Source of the DNA: Rhizobiaceae bacterium
GTDB taxonomy: Bacteria > Pseudomonadota > Alphaproteobacteria > Rhizobiales > Rhizobiaceae
DNA length: 12,283 bases
Direction of reading: 5' to 3'
NCBI GenBank assembly: GCA_020696915.1
Contig: JAJFMR010000049.1
Coordinates: forward strand, 1 to 12,283
Program-made: the position numbers and the translations under genes
Notes under the pieces: generated by a model
Database searches by the model: none
Seen by the model: the letters and a program-made list of their open reading frames with translations, nothing else
What the model was told of the DNA's origin: nothing
Shown here: positions 1 through 6,341 of the stretch, in pieces
Layout: every line of letters begins with the position of its first letter
How positions within the stretch are numbered: position 1 is the first letter of the stretch

Positions 1-240
1 GCTGCGGTCGATCACACCGACCACCGCGAAGGAACGACGCTAGGTTTCGCATACGTGCTCATGGATGGCATCGGCGCGCTCGGTTCGGTGCTCGCCGGCA
101 TCGCGGCAGGTTTGTCGTGGCCGCACATGTTCGGCCTCGCCGCTGTCTTCTCCTTTGGCGCTGCAGCATTGGGTTTCGTGACGGTATTCGGACGTTCGGC
201 GGATGCCGTAACCGCGAGCGCGGTCTCGGCGGGTGAGTGA
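1..240 (+). CDS. MFS transporter, C-terminal fragment (cut by window edge)
   Basis: The plus-strand frame is open from base 1 and stops with TGA at 238-240, giving the last 79 residues of a protein that begins outside the window. Two hydrophobic segments separated by a short Trp-Pro-His turn (about residues 14-37 and 42-64) match the last two helices of a 12-helix major facilitator. The preceding basic/acidic loop (DHREGTTLGF) fits the loop before helix 11. A polar Ala/Ser/Val tail follows. The protein would be an inner-membrane secondary transporter; the substrate cannot be read from this piece. It converges on the marR gene across a 125-bp gap, so it need not be controlled by it. The MFS assignment rests on hydropathy and general likeness, because no N-terminal signature is present. 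Confidence 0.7.
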   Translation, partial: AAVDHTDHREGTTLGFAYVLMDGIGALGSVLAGIAAGLSWPHMFGLAAVFSFGAAALGFVTVFGRSADAVTASAVSAGE

Positions 241-365
241 AAGGCCGCTTCCGGGGGGTGGAATCCGCCGATGTGCCGAGAGCGGACTGACGTCGTCAGG
301 CGCGCATTTCAAGAGGCGCCCCATATCTCGGATTCTGCCGATCCCGAATTTATGTGGAGCCCACA
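241..365. other. Convergent intergenic spacer with two short hairpins
   Basis: This spacer lies between the converging MFS and marR genes. It contains an inverted repeat CTGAC-GTC-GTCAG at 287-299. A second one, ATGTGG-AGC-CCACAT, sits at 352-366 and touches the marR stop codon. Neither is followed by a T-run on either strand, so they are only weak candidates for terminators. Nothing else is recognisable here. Confidence 0.25.
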
Positions 366-911
366 TCATCGTCTTGAGGCAGCACCGTCCCCTGCCACCC
401 GTTTGTGAACCACGTGCCATAGGCGAGAAAGGAGTGTCGCCAGCTGTTCGCGCTCCTCTTTTGCTAACCCTTCGAGCAACTGTGCTTCAACCGCCATATC
501 CTCGCAGAACGCGCGTTCAGCGAGCGCGCGGCCGTCTGGCGTGAGTTCAACCATCAGGCTCCGAGCGTCGTTCTCGCTCCTGTGCCGCGTGACCAGGCCG
601 GCTTTCTCCAACCTGCTGAGGCGGGCAGTCAAACCGCCAGACGAGATCATCAGTGACTTGAACAATTCCGTGGGCCGCAGCCGGTAGGGTGCCCCTGATC
701 GTAACATCGTCGCCAGGACGTCGAACTCGCCCGTATCCAGGCCATGGCGGGAGAAGACTTCCTCAATGGCTGTGCGCGCCAGCATCGTAGTTAGCCGCGC
801 ACGACCGAAAATAGCCATGCCAATCGTGTCGACGTCAGGCAGCTCCTTGCGCCACTGCTCGCGGCGCAATTCCACATGATCCGCCTCATCGCCTATCAGG
901 TGTCTTGACAT
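366..911 (-). CDS. MarR family winged-helix transcriptional regulator
   Basis: This is a 181-aa DNA-binding repressor of the MarR family, expected to act as a dimer on palindromic operators. The wing and recognition-helix region is clear at about residues 64-130: PTELFKSLMISSGGLTARLS, then RLEKAGLVTR, then a charged wing with DARS and LTPDGRAL. Long helices flank it on both sides for dimerisation. I chose the ATG at 909-911; a GGGAG sequence (925-921 on the minus strand) sits 9 nt upstream. A TTG one codon earlier (914) is an alternative. There is no N-terminal redox cysteine of the OhrR type; the only cysteine is near residue 136, so the effector is unknown. The gene is divergent from the doxX-like gene, and two palindromes cover the gap, one over its own start codon. 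Autorepression plus control of the neighbours is inferred. Confidence 0.93.
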   Translation of the reverse strand: MSRHLIGDEADHVELRREQWRKELPDVDTIGMAIFGRARLTTMLARTAIEEVFSRHGLDTGEFDVLATMLRSGAPYRLRPTELFKSLMISSGGLTARLSRLEKAGLVTRHRSENDARSLMVELTPDGRALAERAFCEDMAVEAQLLEGLAKEEREQLATLLSRLWHVVHKRVAGDGAASRR

Positions 912-918
912 CAAGACA
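901..918. promoter_or_regulatory. Predicted MarR operator 1
   Basis: TGTCTTGACATCAAGACA is a perfect 8-bp inverted repeat around a central CA. It overlaps the marR start codon (909-911) and contains the TTGACA hexamer (905-910) that serves as the likely -35 of the doxX promoter. The TTGA-N2-TCAA core is typical of MarR-family operators. Its 14-bp core is identical to operator 2, with centres 28 bp apart. Confidence 0.75.
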
Positions 919-934
919 ATCTCCCATTTATCTT
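905..934 (+). promoter_or_regulatory. Predicted sigma-70 promoter of the doxX-DUF4287 operon
   Basis: A perfect -35 hexamer TTGACA (905-910) is separated by 18 bp from TATCTT (929-934), a four-of-six -10. Transcription would start near 941, leaving about 50 nt before the doxX start. The -35 lies in operator 1 and the -10 in operator 2, so a bound MarR dimer at either site would block polymerase. Confidence 0.5.
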
Positions 935-946
935 GACATCAAGATA
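929..946. promoter_or_regulatory. Predicted MarR operator 2
   Basis: TATCTTGACATCAAGATA is a perfect 8-bp inverted repeat around CA. It shares the 14-bp core TCTTGACATCAAGA with operator 1. Its two ends read TATCTT on opposite strands and can serve as the -10 elements of the two opposing promoters. Confidence 0.75.
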
Positions 947-969
947 TCGTCGTCTCGCCTGACTGGCAA
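941..969 (-). promoter_or_regulatory. Predicted promoter of marR
   Basis: On the minus strand, TTGCCA (969-964) is followed after 17 bp by TATCTT (946-941). The start site would fall near 934, just ahead of the GGGAG ribosome-binding site at 925-921. The -10 lies inside operator 2, which fits autorepression. The -35 is imperfect, so confidence is moderate. Confidence 0.45.
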
Positions 970-993
970 TGCTCAAGCGCAAGGGATAGACCA

Positions 994-1383
994 ATGGCTA
1001 ATGGGGCAACGCTATGGCTCGGCCGCGTGCTGACCGCCCTTTTTACCTTGTTCATGCTCGGCGGGTCGGTTGCGCCGAAGCTCGCGGGCGCGAAGGTGGC
1101 AAGGGATGCAATGCTCCAGCTCGGCTGGGATCCCCGCTACATAACGATGATCGGAGCGATGGAGTTGACCTTCGTCCTGATTCACCTACATCCTCGCACC
1201 AGCATCCTCGGCGCCGTGCTGATGACGGCTCTGCTCGGCGGCGGGATCGCGGCGCAGCTTCGCGCAGAGCAGCCGCTCTTCACCCATGTTCTGTTCGGCG
1301 TCTACCTTGGCATAGTGATGTGGGGTGGGCTGTGGCTCCGCGACCCGACACTTCGCACCTTCGTGCCGATCCGCCCAGGTTGA
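994..1383 (+). CDS. DoxX-like family inner-membrane protein
   Basis: This is a 129-aa protein with four hydrophobic helices at about residues 7-26, 48-66, 70-88 and 95-114. Family hallmarks of DoxX-like proteins are visible: GWDPRYITMIGAMEL before helix 2, a conserved HPRT turn between helices 2 and 3, GGGIAAQLR at the end of helix 3, QPLFTHVLFGVYLG in helix 4, and a terminal WLRDPTLR. Family members are small membrane proteins; some relatives are linked to sulfur metabolism and oxidative stress, but no reaction can be read here. The ATG at 994 has AAGGGA (981-986) 7 nt upstream. It is the first gene behind the MarR-controlled promoter and is followed after 10 bp by the DUF4287 gene, so the two almost certainly share a transcript. 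Confidence 0.9.
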   Translation: MANGATLWLGRVLTALFTLFMLGGSVAPKLAGAKVARDAMLQLGWDPRYITMIGAMELTFVLIHLHPRTSILGAVLMTALLGGGIAAQLRAEQPLFTHVLFGVYLGIVMWGGLWLRDPTLRTFVPIRPG

Positions 1384-1393
1384 GGACCGGTCC

Positions 1394-1624
1394 ATGTCAT
1401 TTCAAGGTTATCTGCGCAATATCGAGGCGAAGACCGGCACCACGCCCGACCAGTTTCGGCAACTTGCCACTGCCAAGGGTTTTGCCAATGCAGGCGGGAT
1501 TGCACCCGGCATAAAGGTTAGCCAGATCGTCAATTGGCTGAAGGCCGACTTCGATCTGGGCCATGGCCATGCCATGGCAATTGTAGCTTCGATCAAGGGA
1601 GCAAAAGGCTCAACGCGGGCCTAG
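1394..1624 (+). CDS. DUF4287 domain-containing small protein
   Basis: This is a 76-aa soluble protein made of essentially one DUF4287 domain. It opens with MSFQGYLRNIEAKTG and ends with the family signature WLKADFDLGHGHAMAIVASI at about residues 48-67. The molecular function of the family is unknown; in some proteins the domain is fused to DUF5655. The ATG at 1394 follows the doxX stop by 10 bp, and an AGG sequence (1383-1385) lies 8 nt ahead. A longer in-frame start inside doxX (1325) is unlikely because it would add 23 residues that do not belong to the domain. Co-transcription with the doxX-like gene under MarR control is inferred from spacing. Confidence 0.88.
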   Translation: MSFQGYLRNIEAKTGTTPDQFRQLATAKGFANAGGIAPGIKVSQIVNWLKADFDLGHGHAMAIVASIKGAKGSTRA

Positions 1625-1704
1625 TGCTCCGCATCGGGGCCGGCTCCCAAGGCGGGCCCGATCTCTATATCGTCGAGAACGCTTCGAGGGCAGGCCATCT
1701 CTCT

Positions 1705-1720
1705 GCCTGCTCCCGCAGGC
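1705..1720 (-). terminator. Weak terminator-like hairpin after the ion channel gene
   Basis: GCCTGC-TCCC-GCAGGC forms a 6-bp GC-rich stem with a 4-nt loop, starting 6 nt past the channel stop codon (1729-1727). There is no T-run on either strand, so intrinsic termination is uncertain. The 1625-1726 spacer between the converging genes holds only one other, imperfect, GC-rich inverted repeat (1637-1641 with 1655-1659). Confidence 0.28.
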
Positions 1721-1726
1721 CGGGTC

Positions 1727-2566
1727 CTACTCGCCGTCGTCCGGGATCTTGAGCAGGCGGCCGCAGGCCTTGCAGTGCACCGCGTCGACGTCATGGCGCT
1801 GCAGGGCGCAGCGCGGGCATTCGAAGAAAACCTTGGCCGGGCGAAAGATCGCCTGCGCCAGCTTCACGAACAGCGATATGCCGATGATCATCGTGACCAC
1901 CGAGGTCAGCTTTCCCGCGATGCCCGGGAGCACGATATCGCCGAAGCCGGTGGTCGTGACCGTCGCCACGGTGAAATAGAACGCATCGACATAGCCAGCC
2001 AGGCCGGAACCGGAACTGAAGAAGAAGGTGTAGATGAAGCCGGTGGAGACGAAGAGGAAGGTGAGGAGGTTGACGACCGCATGGGCCGGTTCGCGCCAGG
2101 CGCGCTGCTGCTTGTCGGAGCCCGCGAACCGCCAAAGGCCGCCGCTCCGGGACAGTGTCCACAGCCTCAGAATGCGCAGGAAGCCGAAATTGGCGAGCGT
2201 CGTTGGAAACAGCAGCGTCAGGAGGATGAAGAAATCCACCCACGAGGTGGGCTGCCGCATGAGCCGCAGCATGTCGTTGGAGGCAAGCAGCCGCGCAATG
2301 ATGTCGGCAAGCACGATTGCCGCCACCGTGTAGTCGAGCCACAGAAAGGCCCGCGAGTCCTGGAGCAGCGGCGTGGCTATGAAGAAGGCGATGATGGCGA
2401 GGTCGATCACCACCACCGCCATCTGGAACCGTACCGCCGCCGGCATGTGTCCGTGATAGAGCTTGCGCAACGTGTCGCGGAGCCGTGCGAGGCCCGAATT
2501 GTCCGCTTGGGACGTATCGTCGTCGACCATGGTCACCGCAATCAGGCCCGCCGCCCCGTTCACCAT
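1727..2566 (-). CDS. Voltage-gated-type ion (potassium) channel with C-terminal zinc ribbon
   Basis: This is a 279-aa inner-membrane protein with the six-helix layout of the voltage-gated cation channel superfamily. Hydrophobic segments lie at about 46-67 (S1), 75-94 (S2), 108-125 (S3), 165-183 (S5) and 219-240 (S6). An S4-like stretch carries arginines R131, R134 and R140. The re-entrant pore has helix DAFYFTVATVT and the filter TTGFGD (205-210), a variant of the K+ filter TVGYGD. After S6, a cytosolic tail carries two Cys pairs, CPRC (250-253) and CKAC (265-268), that form a zinc ribbon. The start is uncertain: the ATG at 2566 lacks a clear ribosome-binding site, and the ATG at 2530 (MVDDDTSQ) would remove 12 hydrophobic residues and still keep every domain. 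It lies 141 bp downstream of dnaE on the same strand. Potassium selectivity is inferred from the filter. Confidence 0.85.
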   Translation of the reverse strand: MVNGAAGLIAVTMVDDDTSQADNSGLARLRDTLRKLYHGHMPAAVRFQMAVVVIDLAIIAFFIATPLLQDSRAFLWLDYTVAAIVLADIIARLLASNDMLRLMRQPTSWVDFFILLTLLFPTTLANFGFLRILRLWTLSRSGGLWRFAGSDKQQRAWREPAHAVVNLLTFLFVSTGFIYTFFFSSGSGLAGYVDAFYFTVATVTTTGFGDIVLPGIAGKLTSVVTMIIGISLFVKLAQAIFRPAKVFFECPRCALQRHDVDAVHCKACGRLLKIPDDGE

Positions 2567-2604
2567 GGCCCAAAAGGCTTCAGCCGAAAAGTGGCGGCTC
2601 TTGC

Positions 2605-2633
2605 GGTCGCCGCTTCAATGGTCGCCGCTTCAA
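2605..2633. repeat. 14-bp tandem direct repeat between dnaE and the channel gene
   Basis: GGTCGCCGCTTCAA occurs at 2605-2618 and again at 2620-2633, a period of 15 bp, in the 141-bp gap (2567-2707) upstream of the channel gene. It could be a pair of regulator sites or a simple replication-slippage duplication. Apart from a weak 5-bp hairpin (2582-2599), nothing else was seen in this gap. Confidence 0.55.
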
Positions 2634-2707
2634 AGGCTGGTCGTCCCGCCCACCACGGCGGCGAGGACGCCTCCGCTCCGGGAATGGCCGTAGCCAACGC
2701 GTCGCGC

Positions 2708-5700
2708 CTATACCAGCTCCACCTCGACCACGCCCGGCACCGCACGCATCGCGGAAGCGATCTGCGGAGAGATTCGGTAACGGTCCGGAAGGGCGATCTC
2801 GACCTCGCCTTTCGCGTCTTCCTTGATCACCACGAAGCTGACCTGCCCCTCCCCCCTCTGTCCGAGCTGCGAGGAGAGCGTAACGAGCGGTCCGGTGTCG
2901 CGCAGGTAGATGCGGAGCGCCTTCTGGGCCTGGGTCGCCAGTTCCTCGAGCGCCTGGACCGTCTGGATGCGCAGGTTGATGCCCTCGGGCCGGTCCTCCG
3001 CCGAAACGGTGACCACCACCGATACGCCGGGCTCCAGCTGTTCACGGTACTGGGCCAACCCTTCCGAGAACAGCACTGCCTCGAACTGGCCGGATTGGTC
3101 GGAGAGCTGCACCACCCCCATTCTGTTGCCGGTGCGTGTCTTCCGCTCCTGCCTGGCGGTGACGGTGCCGGCCAGTCGGCCGGCCGTGGCGCCGCGCTTC
3201 ACCGCTGCCGCGAACTCGGCCCAGTTCTGGACCCGCATCTTCTTCAGCGCGGCGCCGTACTCGTCGAGCGGATGCGCCGAGAGGTAGAAGCCGACCACCT
3301 GGAATTCGCGATGCAGTTTTTCGGCGGGCAGCCACGGCTCGGCCGCCGGCAGATTGAGCGCCTCCGACTGACTGCCGATCGATGCCCCGAACATGTCGGT
3401 CTGGCCCGAGGCGGCATTCTCGTGCGCCAGCGCGGCGAGCCCCATCATGCGCTCGACGCCGGCCATCATCGAGGCGCGGTCATGGCCGAAGCAGTCGAGT
3501 GCCCCGGCCATGATCAGGCTCTCGAACACGCGCTTGCCGACGATCTTCGGATCGACCCTTTCGCAGAAATCGGCGAGGCTCGCGAACTGACCCTCCCCGC
3601 GCTTGGCCACGATGTGCTCGACCGCGGCATCGCCCACCCCCTTCAGGGCAGCCAGCGAATAGAAGATGCGTCTGTCGCCGACCTCGAAGTCCCGGAAGCT
3701 GGTCTTGACCGAGGGCGCCACGACGTCGATGCCGAGACGCATCGCATCCTGCCTGAAATCGGCGAGCTTGTCGGTGTTCGACATGTCGAGCGTCATCGAT
3801 GCGGCGAGGAACTCGACCGGGTGATGCGCCTTCAGATAGGCGGTCTGATAGGAGACCACGGCGTAGGCTGCGGCATGCGACTTGTTGAAGCCGTAGTCGG
3901 CGAATTTGGCGAGAAGGTCGAAGATGAAGTCGGCCTGCGGCTTGCTCAGGCCCCGCTCGGTCGCTCCAGAGACGAAACGCTCGCGCTGCGCATCCATCTC
4001 GGCGCGGATCTTCTTGCCCATCGCCCGACGCAGCAGGTCGGCTTCGCCGAGCGAATAGCCGGCGAGCTCCTGCGCGATCTGCATGACCTGTTCCTGATAG
4101 ACGATGACCCCTTGAGTTTCCTTCACCAGATGATCGATCTTCGGATGGATCGAGGCGGTTTCCTCCTCGCCGTGCTTGCGCGCATTGTAGGTCGGGATGT
4201 TCTCCATGGGTCCCGGCCGGTAGAGCGCGACCAGCGCGATGATGTCCTCGATGCGGTCCGGCCGCATGCCGACCAGCGCCTTGCGCATCCCCGCACTTTC
4301 CACCTGGAAGATGCCGACCACCTCGCCCCGCGACAGCATGGCGTAGGTATCGGGGTCATCGAGCGGAATTCGCGACAGGTCGATCTCGATACCGCGTCGG
4401 CGGATCAGGCGAACGGCGCGCTCGAGCACCGTCAAGGTTTTCAGGCCGAGGAAGTCGAACTTCACCAGGCCCGCCTGCTCGACATACTTCATGTTGAATT
4501 GGGTGACCGGCATGTCCGAGCGCGGGTCGCGGTACATCGGCACGAGTTCGGAAAGCGGTCGGTCGCCGATCACGATTCCGGCGGCGTGCGTCGAGGCGTG
4601 CCGGTAGAGGCCTTCGAGCTTCTGGGCAATGCCGAGCAGGGTCGCCACGATCGGTTCCTTCTCGGCCTCTTCGGAAAAGCGCGGCTCGCCCTCGATCGCC
4701 CTGGCCAGCGAAACCGGGTTTGCGGGGTTCTGCGGGACCATCTTGCACAGCCGGTCGACCTGGCCGTAAGGCATCTGAAGCACCCGGCCGACGTCGCGCA
4801 GGACGGCACGGGCCTGCAGCGTTCCGAAGGTGATGATCTGTGCAACCTGATCGCGGCCGTATTTCTCCTGGACGTAACGGATGACCTCGTCGCGGCGGTC
4901 CTGGCAGAAATCGATGTCGAAATCGGGCATCGACACGCGGTCCGGATTGAGGAACCGCTCGAACAGCAGCGAAAAGCGCAGCGGATCGATGTCGGTGATG
5001 GTCGTCGCATAGGCGACCAGCGAGCCGGCGCCGGAGCCGCGCCCCGGACCAACCGGAATTCCCTGCGCCTTGGCCCATTTGATGAAATCGGCGACGATCA
5101 GGAAATAGCCCGGGTACTTCATCTTCTCGATGATGCCGAGCTCGAAATCCAGTCTTTCCCGATACTGCTCCTCGGTGAAGCCCGGCGTCGGTCCGAGCGA
5201 TGCCAGGCGCTCCGCGAGGCCGGCATGCGCCTGCCGTGCAAGCTCGGCAGCCTCGGCCGTGACCGCTGAATCGGCATCGGCGACGTCGCCCCCGGTGAAG
5301 CGCGGCAGGATCGGGTTGCGGCTCTTCGGGAAGAACGAGCAGCGCCGCGCGATCTCTACCGTGTTCTCGACCGCCTCCGGGATGTCGGAAAACAGCGCCA
5401 CCATTTGCCGCTGGCTCTTCAGGAAGTTGTCGGGGGAAAGGCGGCGTCGGTCGTCGACGGCAATCACCGAACCCTCGGCGATGGCGACCAGCGCATCATG
5501 GGCCTCATAGTCGTCCGTGCCGGGGAAAAACGCCTCGTTGGTGGCCACCAGCGGCAGCTCATGCGCGTAGGCAAGGTCGATGGTCTGAGCCTCCACGGCC
5601 CGGTCGTAGCCACCAAGGCGCTCGAGCTCGACATAGAGGCGGTCGCCGAAAATGCGCTTGAGGGCCAGCAGCCGGTTTTCGGCGAGCGCGGCATGTCCCG

Positions 5701-6238
5701 ACCGGATGGCCAGGCCGATCGGCCCGCGCGGGCCTCCGGTCAGGCAGATCATCCCTTCGGCAAGCTCGCCGAGCCAGCCCACCCCGACATGGACCACCTC
5801 GCCGGGCGGGTTTTCCAGGTAGGCGCGGCTCACCAGCCTGACCAGGTTCCGGTAGCCCGGCGCGGTGGCCGCGATCAGCACGAGCGGCTGCAACGCAGGA
5901 CCCTGGCGCCTGTGCGGGCCGCGGCTGGTATCCGGGTTCCCGTCGCCGAAATCGACGTCGAGCTGGCAGCCGATGAGCGGTTGCACGCCCTCCTTCGCAG
6001 CCTTCTGGGCAAACTCCAGCGCGCCGAAAAGGTTGTTGGTGTCGGTTACGGCAATGGCCGGCGCCGCGTCCTTCACCGCCTGGGACACGATCTGGGCCAG
6101 CGGCAGCGCGCCCTCGAGCAGAGAGTAGGCGGAATGAACGCGCAGATGCACGAAGGTGGCGGACGGCGCCTCGGCCTTGGACGCCCTGTTCATCGCCTCC
6201 CGCAGCAGCGGGTCGCGGGGAAGCTTTTCATCGGGCAT
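2708..6238 (-). CDS. dnaE: DNA polymerase III subunit alpha
   Basis: This is a 1176-aa replicative polymerase, the expected length for DnaE1. The N-terminal PHP domain opens with FVHLRVHSAYSLLEG (29-43), followed by AVTDTNNL. The polymerase palm carries PGRGSGAGSLVAY (398-410), the catalytic MPDFDIDF (437-444, aspartates 439 and 441) and a third carboxylate in KFDFLGLK (D595). Fingers motifs include FGTLQARAVLRDVGR and FNKSHAAAYA (784-793). The C-terminal part has a tandem HhH region, a beta-clamp-binding motif QTDMF (946-950), and an OB fold (about 1022-1098, LAGTVTARQERKTRTGNRM then QFEAVLF). The PHP metal site has Arg33 where active PHP domains have His (HLHxH), as in E. coli, so proofreading probably depends on a separate DnaQ. 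The start ATG at 6238 has only a weak upstream ribosome-binding site. It is about 100 bp downstream of pccA on the same strand. Confidence 0.98.
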   Translation of the reverse strand: MPDEKLPRDPLLREAMNRASKAEAPSATFVHLRVHSAYSLLEGALPLAQIVSQAVKDAAPAIAVTDTNNLFGALEFAQKAAKEGVQPLIGCQLDVDFGDGNPDTSRGPHRRQGPALQPLVLIAATAPGYRNLVRLVSRAYLENPPGEVVHVGVGWLGELAEGMICLTGGPRGPIGLAIRSGHAALAENRLLALKRIFGDRLYVELERLGGYDRAVEAQTIDLAYAHELPLVATNEAFFPGTDDYEAHDALVAIAEGSVIAVDDRRRLSPDNFLKSQRQMVALFSDIPEAVENTVEIARRCSFFPKSRNPILPRFTGGDVADADSAVTAEAAELARQAHAGLAERLASLGPTPGFTEEQYRERLDFELGIIEKMKYPGYFLIVADFIKWAKAQGIPVGPGRGSGAGSLVAYATTITDIDPLRFSLLFERFLNPDRVSMPDFDIDFCQDRRDEVIRYVQEKYGRDQVAQIITFGTLQARAVLRDVGRVLQMPYGQVDRLCKMVPQNPANPVSLARAIEGEPRFSEEAEKEPIVATLLGIAQKLEGLYRHASTHAAGIVIGDRPLSELVPMYRDPRSDMPVTQFNMKYVEQAGLVKFDFLGLKTLTVLERAVRLIRRRGIEIDLSRIPLDDPDTYAMLSRGEVVGIFQVESAGMRKALVGMRPDRIEDIIALVALYRPGPMENIPTYNARKHGEEETASIHPKIDHLVKETQGVIVYQEQVMQIAQELAGYSLGEADLLRRAMGKKIRAEMDAQRERFVSGATERGLSKPQADFIFDLLAKFADYGFNKSHAAAYAVVSYQTAYLKAHHPVEFLAASMTLDMSNTDKLADFRQDAMRLGIDVVAPSVKTSFRDFEVGDRRIFYSLAALKGVGDAAVEHIVAKRGEGQFASLADFCERVDPKIVGKRVFESLIMAGALDCFGHDRASMMAGVERMMGLAALAHENAASGQTDMFGASIGSQSEALNLPAAEPWLPAEKLHREFQVVGFYLSAHPLDEYGAALKKMRVQNWAEFAAAVKRGATAGRLAGTVTARQERKTRTGNRMGVVQLSDQSGQFEAVLFSEGLAQYREQLEPGVSVVVTVSAEDRPEGINLRIQTVQALEELATQAQKALRIYLRDTGPLVTLSSQLGQRGEGQVSFVVIKEDAKGEVEIALPDRYRISPQIASAMRAVPGVVEVELV

Positions 6239-6265
6239 TTGCTACCGGATCCATCCCTGCAGAAT

Positions 6266-6291
6266 CGTGACATGCCATCGGCATTGTCGCG
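6266..6291. other. Bulged stem-loop in the pccA-dnaE gap
   Basis: GACATGCC (6269-6276), loop ATC and GGCATTGTC (6280-6288) form an 8-bp stem with one bulged base. On the plus strand it extends to 11 pairs with one wobble. It lies within the 103-bp gap (6239-6341) between pccA and dnaE and ends about 30 bp from the dnaE start. No T-run follows on the minus strand, so it may be a processing or pausing structure rather than a terminator, or only chance. No clear promoter was found in this gap. Confidence 0.35.
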
Positions 6292-6341
6292 ACACGACCG
6301 GCCGAGTCCAGCCTGATCGTGCTCACGCACAGCTTCGACGT

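Noticed and set aside
1637..1659. GC-rich inverted repeat after the DUF4287 gene as a terminator
   Set aside because: Only five pairs with a 13-nt loop and no T-run follow, too weak to call.
1775..5269. A very long plus-strand open frame (about 1164 codons) antisense to the channel and dnaE
   Set aside because: It runs through two unrelated genes and their intergenic gap, has a His/Arg/Asp/Glu-rich composition with no domain, and is explained by stop-poor complementary frames in GC-rich codons. DnaE on the other strand is unmistakable.
5405..6316. 303-codon plus-strand open frame antisense to the 5' part of dnaE
   Set aside because: It overlaps the PHP domain coding region and the intergenic gap, with shadow-like composition and no family resemblance.
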